Assembly (NCBI RefSeq): GCF_030730905.1
Contig: NZ_JAVAMP010000001.1
Coordinates: 558,001-622,000 of the forward strand
Reading direction: 5' to 3'
From: Chengkuizengella axinellae
GTDB lineage: Bacteria > Bacillota > Bacilli > Paenibacillales > KCTC-33759
Length of the DNA: 64,000 nt
Shown here: positions 6,919 to 16,095 of the stretch, in pieces
Layout: each line of letters starts with the position of its first letter
Position numbering within the stretch: position 1 is the first letter of the stretch
Notes under the pieces: model-generated
What the model saw: the letters and a program-made list of their open reading frames with translations, nothing else
Told to the model about the DNA's origin: nothing
The model's database searches: none
Position numbers and translations under genes: made by a program

Positions 6919-8169
6919 ATGATGTCAAATTTCTTGTCCAAACAAGCTGTAGCATCTCCTAATCAAAAGTTAAGATATTGGACTGTGTATTCCATTTTGT
7001 TCAGCAGTTTATTGTTTGTATTATTTCAGGGCGGTAAATTAGCCTATATGATTTTTATTATTGTTGTCATTTTATCGGTTTACATTCTTTCAGGAAAATG
7101 GAGTGGCATTGAATATGTGAAGGGGACAAGAGTTTTAACGAATCAAAAAGGTGTTAATGTACCTGGAGAGAGTCCAGTCCATGTTCAATTAAATTTTGAT
7201 TTCCCTGGTTTTTGGCCATTGCCTTATGTCATTATTAGAGACCAATTAATTAGAAAAAATGGGGAAAGCTCTGTTTATGAATCTACCATCATACCTGATT
7301 GGAAGAGAAAAGGGGAAATACAGTATGTGATTCCGTCCTTAAAAAGAGGGTTTTATCACTTTTCAAATACAACTTGTTCAACAGAGGATATTTTTGGGAT
7401 ATTGGAACATCAAGGTAAAATCAAAATGAAATACTCCTTTAAGGTTTTGCCTAGAATCATCGATTTGCCTCGTTGGCAATTAATTGATGATGTAATGAAA
7501 GGGACTCAAAATTCTTCAATGATCACATTATCCTCAAGGGGAACCTCTCAGATTAATGGTGTTAGAGATTATGTATATGGAGATAGAATCTCTAGAATCC
7601 ACTGGAATGCTACTGCAAAAACGGGTTCTTTAAAATCAAAAGATTTTGAACGTGAGTCTCTTCCAAGAATGATGATCATTTTAGACTGTGATCAAGGAGT
7701 TTATGAAAGCTCTAAACATTTTGAAACAGCGGTATCTGCTGCAGCTTCCTTCCTGAAATATGGAATTAAGAATCATCAAATTGCGCAAGGGTATATCTCA
7801 TTTGGAAACAAACCAACCTATTTTGAACCAGCACAAGGAGAAACACAATACGATAATGTATTAAATCATTTAGTGGAGGTTGAACGAGAAGGTCATTATA
7901 GTTTAGTTGAAGCAATGAAGAAGCATAAAAGTTTTTTTTCAGAAGGCACTTTTTGTTTAGTCATTAGTCCGCGTAAAAATAATGACTTAATACAGACTTT
8001 AAATTGGATAAAACATTCGGATATGACCGGTTGTCATATTTGTGTTACTGATCCTTTTTCTTCTGAGTCAAGTATTCCTTGGTTTAAAACAATCCAATCT
8101 AAAGGGTATCATTGTATCGAAATCAAGCACTTAGACGATCTTCCTAATAAGCTAGGAGGTGAGTCTTAA
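6919..8169 (+). CDS. DUF58 domain membrane protein
   Basis: The 416-residue protein has two membrane helices near the N-terminus (about residues 22-60), a beta-rich region and a DUF58 domain with the diagnostic stretch RDYVYGDRISRIHWNATAK near residue 215. A von-Willebrand-like fold follows (ILDCDQGVYE). It starts 2 bases after the MoxR stop; ATG at 6919 and ATG at 6922 are both possible. DUF58 proteins are the usual partners of MoxR ATPases. In Bacillus the yeaC-yebA (MoxR-DUF58-transglutaminase) cluster has the same order. Confidence 0.92.
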   Translation: MMSNFLSKQAVASPNQKLRYWTVYSILFSSLLFVLFQGGKLAYMIFIIVVILSVYILSGKWSGIEYVKGTRVLTNQKGVNVPGESPVHVQLNFDFPGFWPLPYVIIRDQLIRKNGESSVYESTIIPDWKRKGEIQYVIPSLKRGFYHFSNTTCSTEDIFGILEHQGKIKMKYSFKVLPRIIDLPRWQLIDDVMKGTQNSSMITLSSRGTSQINGVRDYVYGDRISRIHWNATAKTGSLKSKDFERESLPRMMIILDCDQGVYESSKHFETAVSAAASFLKYGIKNHQIAQGYISFGNKPTYFEPAQGETQYDNVLNHLVEVEREGHYSLVEAMKKHKSFFSEGTFCLVISPRKNNDLIQTLNWIKHSDMTGCHICVTDPFSSESSIPWFKTIQSKGYHCIEIKHLDDLPNKLGGES

Positions 8170-8171
8170 GT

Positions 8172-10418
8172 ATGTTTATTTTCTCGGCATTAAAGAACTT
8201 TTCCTTTAAGTTTATAAAACATCCTCAGCTTTTTAAAAAATTGAATTTATTATTATGGGGAATATTTTTGGTTCAATATGTAGAGTGGGTTTCAGTTTAT
8301 TGGTGGGAATCCACAGGCAAAATTGTAGACTATGCTTTATTTATATTGATTGCAGCAGAAATATTCATCAACAAGTTGTTATATAAACGTTTATTTCAAG
8401 TGATTGGGATTTTATCAGCCCATTACTATGTGATTGGCTTTCAAACGATTGAGTACACAGAAGGTTTTTTTATTCCTGCAGTTCAATGGCTTTTTGCAAA
8501 TGTGATTCACCTTCATCCTTATATTTGGTTTAGTGTAGTCATAGGGTTAATCTATTTTATTTTACTATCATGGGTGACCAGTTTTAAGAAAATCGGTATC
8601 CTTATTTTATTAACTATTATTGTGTTTTGCTCGGTAGATTCATTTACTGTGCATATTTTATGGGACCAAGTTGCTTTTATCATATTGAGTGGCCTATTGC
8701 TTTTAATTATAAATCATTATCATCATTTTAAAGCAAAACATCCGAAGAGTTGGTCTGAAATCATGGATTATCCGGAATCGTTTGTTACGCCAATCATTGT
8801 ATTTGTTTCAGTTACGATTACATTGGGAAGTATGGCACCAGGTTTTGGTCCATTGCTAACAGACCCTTATACTGCATGGAAAAATGCAAAGGAAGCTGCT
8901 GCTATGGGTCAAGGTGAAGGGTTGCTCATAGATGAAAATACGACTTCTACTTCAGGTTATTCTAGAAACAATGAAGTGTTAGGTTTCGGGTTTGAATTTG
9001 ACTATTCTTCAATAATGAGGGTTGAGAGTCCCCAAAGAAGTTATTGGAGAGGTGAAACCAGGTCTGTATATAATGGGAGCGGCTGGGAACTTAACGAATA
9101 TGAAGCTGAAATGAATAGTGCGGTTTTCAGTTCAGAGAATTCATTGTCAATATCGAGTAAGTTTAATACTTCAAAATTAACAACAAAAGAAGTAGAGCAA
9201 AAAATAAGCATGATAAATGATGAAAATTATCCCGTTTTATTTGGTGCAGCGTCAATAAAATCAATCCTGACAATAAATGAGGATATTATTGAAAATAACG
9301 CACATGCTGTTTCATGGGATCCAAATCAACAATCTCTTTTTTGGACGTCAAATGAATATCCAGAATCTTATACGATTATATCTGAAGTTCCAGCGATTGA
9401 ACCAGAGAAATTAAGAGAAGCCTCTACTGTGATTGGAACAGAGGAAGTGATGAACGCGTATCTCCAACTGCCTGAAAATGTACCAGAGAGAGTAAAGGGG
9501 CTTGCTGCACAAATTACTGAGAATGAAACGAATGATTACGATAAAGTAAAACAAATTGAAACGTATCTTTATGAAACTTATCCATATACCAATAAACCAG
9601 ATTTGTCAAAAGGAAAAAGTTTAGACTTCGTGGATCGTTTTCTATTTGAAATAGAGGAAGGGTATTGTGATTACTATTCTACAGCAATGGTTGTCATGAC
9701 TCGCTCCCTAGGGATCCCTGCTAGATGGGTGAAGGGGTATACATCAGGTGAAGAGGATTTCGAAGACGAATATGATTCTTTTATTATGGAGAAGCTTATG
9801 CAAAATGACAATTTTGATGACTTTGCTCTTGGGTATACGGTGCGTAATTCTAATGCACATTCTTGGGTAGAAGTATATTTCGATGGATATGGCTGGATTC
9901 CATTTGAACCAACAGCAGGATTTTATATACCAGAAGTTTATCTGCCGAATTTGAGTTCCTCAACTGATACTAATGCTTTTGATCTGTCAGATGAAGAAAA
10001 CCTTGCATCTAATGAAGAACAATTTAATGTAGGTGACCTTGGTTTCAATACTATAGTAAGTATTCTATTCTTGATTTTATTAGCATTTATTATTGTTATT
10101 AAATTCGGAGCTATTAGGGTTTATTTACGAAGGATAGTAAAAATAACATTTAGAAAGACTACGAATGAAAAGGTTGTATTTGAATTTGAGAAGTTTTTAA
10201 AATTTGCAAATAAAAAAGGGTATGGGAAGAAGGAACATGAAACAATTAGGGAATTGATCAGCAGCTGGAAATCAACTTATTATTGGATGGAAAATGATTT
10301 TGATGAACTAATCATGATATTTGAACGAGCAAAATACAGTACTAAAAAAATTGAAACTGTGGAAGCTCAAAAAGCCCTACACATTCTTACTAGATTAAAA
10401 AAAGGTTTCTTTAAATAA
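8172..10418 (+). CDS. Membrane-anchored transglutaminase-like protein
   Basis: The 748-residue protein has about six N-terminal membrane helices (residues 18-230), an extracellular transglutaminase-like core and one C-terminal helix near residue 630, followed by a cytoplasmic DUF4129-like tail. The catalytic cysteine lies in EEGYCDYYSTA (about residue 499), the histidine in NAHSWVEVYF (about 563), and the acidic residue in PFEPTAGF. Cysteine-peptidase or cross-linking activity at the cell surface is expected. It closes the MoxR operon and resembles B. subtilis YebA. Substrate unknown. Confidence 0.9.
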   Translation: MFIFSALKNFSFKFIKHPQLFKKLNLLLWGIFLVQYVEWVSVYWWESTGKIVDYALFILIAAEIFINKLLYKRLFQVIGILSAHYYVIGFQTIEYTEGFFIPAVQWLFANVIHLHPYIWFSVVIGLIYFILLSWVTSFKKIGILILLTIIVFCSVDSFTVHILWDQVAFIILSGLLLLIINHYHHFKAKHPKSWSEIMDYPESFVTPIIVFVSVTITLGSMAPGFGPLLTDPYTAWKNAKEAAAMGQGEGLLIDENTTSTSGYSRNNEVLGFGFEFDYSSIMRVESPQRSYWRGETRSVYNGSGWELNEYEAEMNSAVFSSENSLSISSKFNTSKLTTKEVEQKISMINDENYPVLFGAASIKSILTINEDIIENNAHAVSWDPNQQSLFWTSNEYPESYTIISEVPAIEPEKLREASTVIGTEEVMNAYLQLPENVPERVKGLAAQITENETNDYDKVKQIETYLYETYPYTNKPDLSKGKSLDFVDRFLFEIEEGYCDYYSTAMVVMTRSLGIPARWVKGYTSGEEDFEDEYDSFIMEKLMQNDNFDDFALGYTVRNSNAHSWVEVYFDGYGWIPFEPTAGFYIPEVYLPNLSSSTDTNAFDLSDEENLASNEEQFNVGDLGFNTIVSILFLILLAFIIVIKFGAIRVYLRRIVKITFRKTTNEKVVFEFEKFLKFANKKGYGKKEHETIRELISSWKSTYYWMENDFDELIMIFERAKYSTKKIETVEAQKALHILTRLKKGFFK

Positions 10419-10474
10419 ATAGAATCAAGGTTCTTTTAAGGTAGAAAGAGAAAGGGATTTCTTTGATAGATATG

Positions 10475-10512
10475 CTGAAAGGTATTTATTTACATGCCTT
10501 TCAGTTTTTTTT
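10475..10512 (+). terminator. Intrinsic terminator of the MoxR operon
   Basis: CTGAAAGG (10475-10482) pairs with CCTTTCAG (10497-10504), followed by eight T. Confidence 0.9.
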
Positions 10513-10540
10513 GCAACAAAAAGGACATATATGGTATAGT
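10511..10540 (+). promoter_or_regulatory. Predicted sigma-A promoter of the yqeG block
   Basis: TTGCAA at 10511-10516 and TATAGT at 10535-10540 are 18 bases apart; the yqeG start codon lies about 30 bases further on. Confidence 0.55.
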
Positions 10541-10571
10541 TTGCGTATGAAATTAATTGAGGTGACAAGAT

Positions 10572-11090
10572 TTGATCAGAAAGTTTTTACCTTATTTACA
10601 TGTGAATTCAATTTATGAAATTGATATAGATGCTTTAAAAAAAGCAGGTGTTAAAGGAATTATCACTGACTTGGACAATACATTGGTAGGTGCAAAAGAA
10701 GCATTGGCAACACCTGAATTAATTGAATGGTTAAAACAGTTGGAGCAAGCAGGTTTTAAAGTCGTCATTGTTTCCAATAATAATCATGCAAGGGTGTCTA
10801 CATTTGCTAAACCTTTAAACTTACCTTATTTGCCGAATGCTCGAAAACCAGCAAATCTAGCTTTCAAAAAAGCACTTCAAATGACGAAATTAAAACCATC
10901 TGAAATAGTAGTCATTGGTGATCAACTTTTAACTGATGTTTTTGGAGGGAATCGACTTGGTTTAAATACGATTTTAGTAAAACCAGTTTCAATTCATGAG
11001 GATTCTTTTTTTACAAGAATAAACCGAAGAGTAGAAAAAATCATTCTTTCCAAGTTAAAAAAGAAAGGTCTTATGCCTTGGGAGGATTAA
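10572..11090 (+). CDS. yqeG: YqeG family HAD IIIA-type phosphatase
   Basis: The 172-residue HAD-superfamily protein has the motif I nucleophile region TDLDNTLVG (about residues 33-41), motif II SNNN, and motif III GDQLLTDVFGGNRLG near residue 118. The start is TTG, placed 7 bases after a GAGGTG ribosome site. It opens the conserved block yqeG-yqeH-aroE-yhbY-nadD-yqeK-rsfS and overlaps functionally with ribosome biogenesis genes. The physiological substrate is not established; a phosphatidylglycerophosphate phosphatase-like role has been proposed for related proteins. Confidence 0.92.
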   Translation: MIRKFLPYLHVNSIYEIDIDALKKAGVKGIITDLDNTLVGAKEALATPELIEWLKQLEQAGFKVVIVSNNNHARVSTFAKPLNLPYLPNARKPANLAFKKALQMTKLKPSEIVVIGDQLLTDVFGGNRLGLNTILVKPVSIHEDSFFTRINRRVEKIILSKLKKKGLMPWED

Positions 11091-11093
11091 TAA

Positions 11094-12212
11094 ATGGAAA
11101 ATACAAATGTAAACAAAGAGTTACTTGATTATTGCTCGGGCTGTGGAATTAAGTTGCAAACAACGGATTCAAACAAACTTGGATATATACCGAAGGAGAA
11201 CGCTTCAATTTGTCAACGTTGTTATAAAATTAAACATTATAATGAAATTTCATCCATTACACTTGAGGAAGATGATTTTTTAAAAATACTAAGCCATGTC
11301 GGACAGACGAAAAGCTTAGTATTAAACATTGTTGATATCTTTGATTTTGAAGGTAGCCTAATTACAGGATTGAGGCGTTTTGTTGGTTCTAATCCAACGA
11401 TTATGGTCGTGAACAAAGTGGACTTGCTCCCAAAAAATTTAAATCTGAATCGAATTTTAAATTGGGTAAAAAAACAAGCAAAAGAATACGGTGTAAATGT
11501 TGTTGATGTTGTCATGTGCAGTGCTAAAAAAAACATTGGCTTTTCACGTGTCATTGAAGCTTTGGACAAGCACAGGAAAGGTCGCGATATCTATGTAGTT
11601 GGAGCCACAAATGTTGGAAAATCCACACTTATTAATAGACTCATCAATGATTTTAGTGATTTAGATGAAGAATTAACTACTTCAAGGTATCCAGGGACAA
11701 CATTAGATTTAGTGAAAATTCCTTTGGAAGATGGAAAGTATATTGTGGATACGCCGGGAATTGTTTACACTTCACGTATGACTGAAATTATATCAAAACG
11801 TGATTTGCAAAAAATAACACCGGAACAATCTTTAAAACCAAGAGTATATCAGTTAAACGAAAGACAAACCTTATTTTTTGGAGCACTGGCTAGATTTGAT
11901 TTTGTACAGGGAGAACGTCAATCATTCACTTGCTTTATTTCTAACTCAGTATATGTACATCGAACAAAGTTGGAAAAAGCGGATGAGTTATATGAAAACC
12001 AAAAAGGAGAGATGTTGTCACCGCCTGGAGTAGAAGAAATTCAGTCACTACCTCCTTTAACTAAGCATGCTTTTCGTATTCCAAAAAGCAAAAAGCTTGA
12101 TATTCTAATATCCGGATTAGGGTGGATTAAATGCAGCAATGAAATTGGTGCAGAAGTAGTTATCCATGTACCTAAGGGTGTAAAGGTTGTTTTGAGAGAA
12201 TCCATGATTTAG
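11094..12212 (+). CDS. yqeH: Ribosome biogenesis GTPase YqeH
   Basis: The 372-residue protein is a circularly permuted GTPase needed for 30S subunit assembly. It has an N-terminal zinc finger (CSGCG near residue 14, CQRC near residue 39). The G4 motif NKVDLLP (about residue 106) precedes G1 GATNVGKST (about residue 171) and G3 DTPG, the order that marks the permuted class. A C-terminal RNA-interaction domain follows. It begins 3 bases after yqeG, so they are co-transcribed. Length and motifs match B. subtilis YqeH. Confidence 0.96.
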   Translation: MENTNVNKELLDYCSGCGIKLQTTDSNKLGYIPKENASICQRCYKIKHYNEISSITLEEDDFLKILSHVGQTKSLVLNIVDIFDFEGSLITGLRRFVGSNPTIMVVNKVDLLPKNLNLNRILNWVKKQAKEYGVNVVDVVMCSAKKNIGFSRVIEALDKHRKGRDIYVVGATNVGKSTLINRLINDFSDLDEELTTSRYPGTTLDLVKIPLEDGKYIVDTPGIVYTSRMTEIISKRDLQKITPEQSLKPRVYQLNERQTLFFGALARFDFVQGERQSFTCFISNSVYVHRTKLEKADELYENQKGEMLSPPGVEEIQSLPPLTKHAFRIPKSKKLDILISGLGWIKCSNEIGAEVVIHVPKGVKVVLRESMI

Positions 12213-12301
12213 GAATTGGAGCGATAATATTAGAAAATCATATCAAGTTATAGGTTTTATTTGGTTTCCAAGCATACGCTATATTATAGAAGGAAGAACT
12301 A

Positions 12302-12356
12302 TAACAGGCCCTGGTCGGCACCTTACTCAAACTTCTTGCATTACCAGCCCTGTTTA
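12302..12356 (+). other. Long stem-loop in the yqeH-aroE gap
   Basis: AACAGGCCCTGGT (12302-12314) pairs with ACCAGCCCTGTT (12345-12356) with one bulge around a 30-base loop, followed by TAATCTGGTTTT. It could be a weak terminator or a structured leader of aroE; no riboswitch class was recognised. Confidence 0.45.
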
Positions 12357-12386
12357 ATCTGGTTTTAATGGGGGAGGTATTTATCA

Positions 12387-13232
12387 ATGTTATCTTCAAA
12401 AGTAAATACTAGTACAAAAATGTATGGCGTTATAGGAGATCCAATCAAACATTCCAAGTCACCATTGATGTTGAATCGTGCTTTTCAAGAAATGAAGATC
12501 AATGCAATTTATGGAGCATTTCATGTTGAAACTCATCAGTTAAAGGAAGCCATGGAAGGATTAAGGGCTTTTAAGCTAGGAGGTTTAAACGTAACCATTC
12601 CTCACAAGGTAGAGGTCATGTCTTACATTGATGAAATTGATGAAGGAGCTAAGGTCATCGGAGCGGTGAATACAATTGTGAATGATAATGGCAAATTAGT
12701 AGGTTATAATACGGATGGAATTGGTTATGTTCGTTCTTTGAAAGAAGAAACAGAGCTTGATCTAACGGGGAAAAGAATCTTAATCTTAGGTGCAGGAGGT
12801 GCAGCTAGAGGTGTTGCTTATGCTTTGTCCGGGGAAAGTCCAGAACATATTTGGATAGCCAACCGTACTACAGAAAGAGCAACTGAATTAGCTGAATCCA
12901 TGCAACCGTACGTGCAAGCAACTGGGATGGGAATTTCGGACATCACAAAAATTAATAATGATGTAGATCTTGTGATCAATACGACTTCAGTAGGAATGCA
13001 TCCGCAAGTTGATTATAGTCCAATCCCTTCTTTATTTATAAAAGAAAATATGGTGTTTAGTGATTTGATTTATAACCCAAGAAAAACGAAACTTCTAAGT
13101 TTAGCAGAAGAAAAGGGTTGTCAAATTCATAGTGGTTTAGGTATGTTTATATATCAAGGAGCGTATGCATTTGAATACTGGACAGGTAAACCAGCTCCTA
13201 TTGAAGCAATGAAACAAGTGATGGAATACTAG
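12387..13232 (+). CDS. aroE: Shikimate dehydrogenase
   Basis: The 281-residue enzyme reduces 3-dehydroshikimate to shikimate with NADPH in the chorismate pathway. The substrate-binding SKSP (in IKHSKSPLML, about residue 24), the catalytic lysine in NVTIPHK (about residue 73), the nucleotide-binding GAGGAARGV (about residue 136) and the closing GLGMFIYQGAYAFEYWTG block are all visible. The GGGGGAGG ribosome site is strong. It sits in its usual place between yqeH and yhbY. Confidence 0.96.
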   Translation: MLSSKVNTSTKMYGVIGDPIKHSKSPLMLNRAFQEMKINAIYGAFHVETHQLKEAMEGLRAFKLGGLNVTIPHKVEVMSYIDEIDEGAKVIGAVNTIVNDNGKLVGYNTDGIGYVRSLKEETELDLTGKRILILGAGGAARGVAYALSGESPEHIWIANRTTERATELAESMQPYVQATGMGISDITKINNDVDLVINTTSVGMHPQVDYSPIPSLFIKENMVFSDLIYNPRKTKLLSLAEEKGCQIHSGLGMFIYQGAYAFEYWTGKPAPIEAMKQVMEY

Positions 13233-13235
13233 TAT

Positions 13236-13301
13236 ATTCCCAAAAAAGTGAAGCAAAGCTATGAAGCCCAGTCTTATTACTTTTTCGGGGCCCATGAGCC
13301 A
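13236..13301 (+). repeat. Dispersed hairpin repeat, family A, copy 1
   Basis: The element begins CCCAAAAAAGTGAAG and ends TTACTTTTTCGGGGCCCA; the arms can pair imperfectly around a loop of about 30 bases. Near-identical arms occur at 63843-63902 and a diverged copy at 38278-38335. Here it follows aroE and may double as a terminator. Confidence 0.6.
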
Positions 13302-13364
13302 AGTTTAAAATATAAACCAAAAGTGAACTCAAATATTATCAACTGAATAGAGGTTAGTTAAAAG

Positions 13365-13655
13365 ATGTTAACAGGAAAACAAAAAAGATACCTTCGATCA
13401 TTAGCCCACAATTTAAATCCTATCTTCCAAGTTGGAAAAGGTGGGGTAAACGATCATTTGATACGTCATATCAATGAAGCGATCGAGGGTAGAGAATTAA
13501 TGAAGATTAGTGTATTAAGCAACAATTTAGATGATCGCAAAGAAATTGGCAAAGAGATTGCATCTGCTTCGAATTCAGAACTAGTGCAAGTAATCGGTAA
13601 TGTAATCGTACTGTATAAAGAGTCCGAAGATAACAAAACTATAGAATTGCCGTAA
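13365..13655 (+). CDS. yhbY: YhbY family ribosome assembly RNA-binding protein
   Basis: The 96-residue protein is a single CRM (chloroplast RNA splicing and ribosome maturation) domain. The start MLTGKQKRYLRSLAHNLNP and the loop VGKGGVNDHLI (about residue 24-34), the GxxG-like RNA-binding loop, are typical. It binds pre-50S particles in related bacteria. It is B. subtilis yqeI in position and sits directly before nadD. Confidence 0.95.
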   Translation: MLTGKQKRYLRSLAHNLNPIFQVGKGGVNDHLIRHINEAIEGRELMKISVLSNNLDDRKEIGKEIASASNSELVQVIGNVIVLYKESEDNKTIELP

Positions 13656-13673
13656 GTACAATGGAGGATGTTT

Positions 13674-14273
13674 ATGAAAGTTGGGATTATGGGTGGCACT
13701 TTTGATCCTATACATTTAGGTCATATGATCATTGCAGAGAAAGCTAGGATTGAAATGGATTTGCAGGAGGTTTGGTTTATGCCTTCTTCAATTCCTCCTC
13801 ATAAAAGAAACACCCCTGTAGCTACTCCAATACAAAGATGGCAAATGGTATGTGAAGCGGTTGAATCCAATGATTATTTTTTTGGGAAAGATTTGGAGTT
13901 AAAAAGAGAAGGCATCTCTTATACGATTGATACCGTAAAAGCATTAAAACAATCTTGCCCTCATCATGAATTTTTTTTCATTATAGGCGGAGATATGATA
14001 CAGTATTTACCACACTGGCATCAAGTGGATGAGTTAATTGGGCTCATTTCTTTTATTGGTTTGAAAAGACCTGGAACAGAAATACAGTGGGATGAATTAA
14101 GTGCACAGATAAAGCAAAAAATTACATTGATCCCAATGCCTTTAATAGATATATCTTCTACCGAAATAAGAAGTTTAGCGGCTAGGAACAAATCGATACG
14201 TTATCTTGTGCAAGATAAAGTATACGATTATATTAAGGAGCATAAATTATATGAAACGAGATCATCTTATTGA
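13674..14273 (+). CDS. nadD: Nicotinate-nucleotide adenylyltransferase
   Basis: The 199-residue enzyme makes deamido-NAD from nicotinate mononucleotide and ATP. The nucleotidyltransferase motif GGTFDPIHLGHM is at the N-terminus and the ISSTEIRS motif near residue 160. The ATG at 13674 is chosen because GGAGG ends 6 bases before it; the in-frame ATG at 13668 directly follows the ribosome site without a spacer. Its end overlaps yqeK by 23 bases. Confidence 0.96.
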   Translation: MKVGIMGGTFDPIHLGHMIIAEKARIEMDLQEVWFMPSSIPPHKRNTPVATPIQRWQMVCEAVESNDYFFGKDLELKREGISYTIDTVKALKQSCPHHEFFFIIGGDMIQYLPHWHQVDELIGLISFIGLKRPGTEIQWDELSAQIKQKITLIPMPLIDISSTEIRSLAARNKSIRYLVQDKVYDYIKEHKLYETRSSY

Positions 14274-14829
14274 AGCAGTGAAGCAGCAAATGCCAGAAAA
14301 GAGATGGATTCATACCTTAGGGGTCATGGAAACTTCAGTAGCACTTGCTGAACAATATGGGGCTGATACAGATAAAGCGGATTTAGCGGCATTGCTGCAT
14401 GATTATTGCAAGTATTGGCCAATTGAAAAACAAAAAGAATGGCTCATTAAAGAAAATTTGCCAGCGCTACTATTGGATTACGATAAACAGTTATGGCATG
14501 GTCCCGTTGCTGCAGAAGTAGTGCAGCAGGAGTTCTCGATTAAGGATGAGGATGTGATTAATGCCATTCGTTATCATACTTCTGGGCGAACAAATATGTC
14601 TTTGCTTGAAAAGATCGTATGTTTAGCAGATTATATTGAACCAGGTAGAGATTTTCCAGGTGTAGATGAAATTCGAGAACTTTCAAAGCAAAGTATAGAG
14701 AAGGCTCTGATAGCAGGTTTTGATTCTACAATCTGTTTTTTGATATCTAAAGGAAAAGCAATCTTTCCACTGACAATGGAAACACGTAATGCGCTCATTT
14801 TTGAAACGAAAAATTCAAAGGAGGAATAG
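14251..14829 (+). CDS. yqeK: HD-domain Ap4A hydrolase YqeK
   Basis: The 192-residue HD-domain protein is expected to cleave diadenosine tetraphosphate symmetrically to ADP. The metal ligands are visible as HTLGVMETS, LLHDYCK (the HD pair), WHGPVAAE and YHTSGRT, with a final aspartate in CLADYIEPGR. The ATG at 14251 follows AAGGAG by ten bases and lies inside the end of nadD. It is the usual neighbour of nadD and rsfS. Confidence 0.95.
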   Translation: MKRDHLIEAVKQQMPEKRWIHTLGVMETSVALAEQYGADTDKADLAALLHDYCKYWPIEKQKEWLIKENLPALLLDYDKQLWHGPVAAEVVQQEFSIKDEDVINAIRYHTSGRTNMSLLEKIVCLADYIEPGRDFPGVDEIRELSKQSIEKALIAGFDSTICFLISKGKAIFPLTMETRNALIFETKNSKEE

Positions 14830-14830
14830 A

Positions 14831-15178
14831 ATGAGTTTAAATTCAGAAGAAATTTTGACTATCGTAAATCATGCAATAGAAGAGAAGAAGGGGAATGAAA
14901 TTACCTCATTAAATATTAAAGAGATTTCATTAATCGCAGATTATTTTGTAATCTGTCACGGAAATTCAGAGCCGCAGGTTAAAGCGATTGCTGAAGAAGT
15001 GAAAAAAAGGGTTGAAGAAAAGAACGGGTTGATTAAAAGAATGGAAGGTTATGATACTGCCAGATGGGTACTTATCGATATAGGAGATGTGATTGTACAT
15101 ATCTTCCATCGTGAGGAACGTGAGTATTATAATATTGAACGTTTATGGTCAGATGCAAAAGTGGTTGAGAACGCATGA
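14831..15178 (+). CDS. rsfS: Ribosomal silencing factor
   Basis: The 115-residue protein is RsfS (DUF143). It binds ribosomal protein L14 and blocks 30S joining when nutrients are short. The family blocks YFVICHGNSEPQVKAIAEEV, GYDTARWVLIDIGDVIVHIFH and YNIERLW are all present. The ATG at 14831 follows AAAGGAGG; an in-frame ATG upstream lies in yqeK and is not used. Its last bases overlap the next gene in an ATGA junction. Confidence 0.96.
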   Translation: MSLNSEEILTIVNHAIEEKKGNEITSLNIKEISLIADYFVICHGNSEPQVKAIAEEVKKRVEEKNGLIKRMEGYDTARWVLIDIGDVIVHIFHREEREYYNIERLWSDAKVVENA

Positions 15179-16068
15179 AGTTAGAAGCAGGAACTTATGT
15201 AAACTTAGAAGTAGAAAAGGAAGTGGAACCTAACGGTTATTATTTAACAAATGGTTCCGAAAATGTGTTGCTGCATTACAGCGAAATTGAAGGTCAAATT
15301 CAAATCGGTGATGTACTAGAAGTTTTCTTATTCCATGATACTCATGATCGATTGGCATCTACAATGAAACGACCATTAATCAGCTTAGGTGAATTGGCAC
15401 TGCTAGAGGTGGCTGATGTTCATCCTCGAATGGGCTGTTTTCTAGAAATGGGACTAGGCAGACAATTGCTGCTACCGATTAGAGAACTTCCGGAGGAATC
15501 AGAACTGAGACCTATTGTCGGAGATAAAGTTTATGTTGAATTAGAACAAGATAAGCAAGGTAGAATGCTTGCTAAATTAGCTGGAGAAAAAGAATTTCAA
15601 CCTTATATCTTCCATGCGCCAACAACATGGAAAAATCAATGGTTTGATGCCAGAGTATATAAAACTTTGAAAATGGGTACTTTCGTTCTTGTTGATGGCG
15701 GTGTGTTAGGTTTCGGTGTGATTGGAATGATTCACTCCTCAGAGAGAACAAAAAGCCTTAGAGTAGGCGAAATAGTTCAAGTAAGAGTGACCTATGTTCG
15801 TGAAGATGGACGAGTTAATCTTTCACTTAGACCAAGTAAAGAAAAGGGCAGGGATGAAGATGCAACTAAACTGCTTAATTTCTTAAAGGAACGCCCAAAT
15901 GGAGCTATGCCATATTCTGACAAAACTCCAGCTGATATTATTTTACATAAATTTAATATTAGTAAAGCTGCTTTTAAAAGAGCAATGGGGAAACTAATGA
16001 AAGAAGATTTAATTAGACAAGATGAAAATTGGACGTATTTGAAAGAAAAACAACCGAACAATGAATAA
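15175..16068 (+). CDS. CvfB/YitL-like S1 RNA-binding protein
   Basis: The 297-residue protein contains tandem S1-like OB domains and a C-terminal winged helix (about residues 225-290: NGAMPYSDKTPADIILHKF onward). A clear S1 signature is VGEIVQVRVTYVREDGRVNLSLRP near residue 200. This is the layout of CvfB in Staphylococcus and YitL in B. subtilis, RNA-binding virulence/stress regulators. It overlaps rsfS by 4 bases, which implies co-translation with the ribosome-linked block. The exact RNA target is unknown. Confidence 0.88.
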   Translation: MKLEAGTYVNLEVEKEVEPNGYYLTNGSENVLLHYSEIEGQIQIGDVLEVFLFHDTHDRLASTMKRPLISLGELALLEVADVHPRMGCFLEMGLGRQLLLPIRELPEESELRPIVGDKVYVELEQDKQGRMLAKLAGEKEFQPYIFHAPTTWKNQWFDARVYKTLKMGTFVLVDGGVLGFGVIGMIHSSERTKSLRVGEIVQVRVTYVREDGRVNLSLRPSKEKGRDEDATKLLNFLKERPNGAMPYSDKTPADIILHKFNISKAAFKRAMGKLMKEDLIRQDENWTYLKEKQPNNE

Positions 16069-16095
16069 TATCGTTTCCTTTTGAGGAGAGTACAT

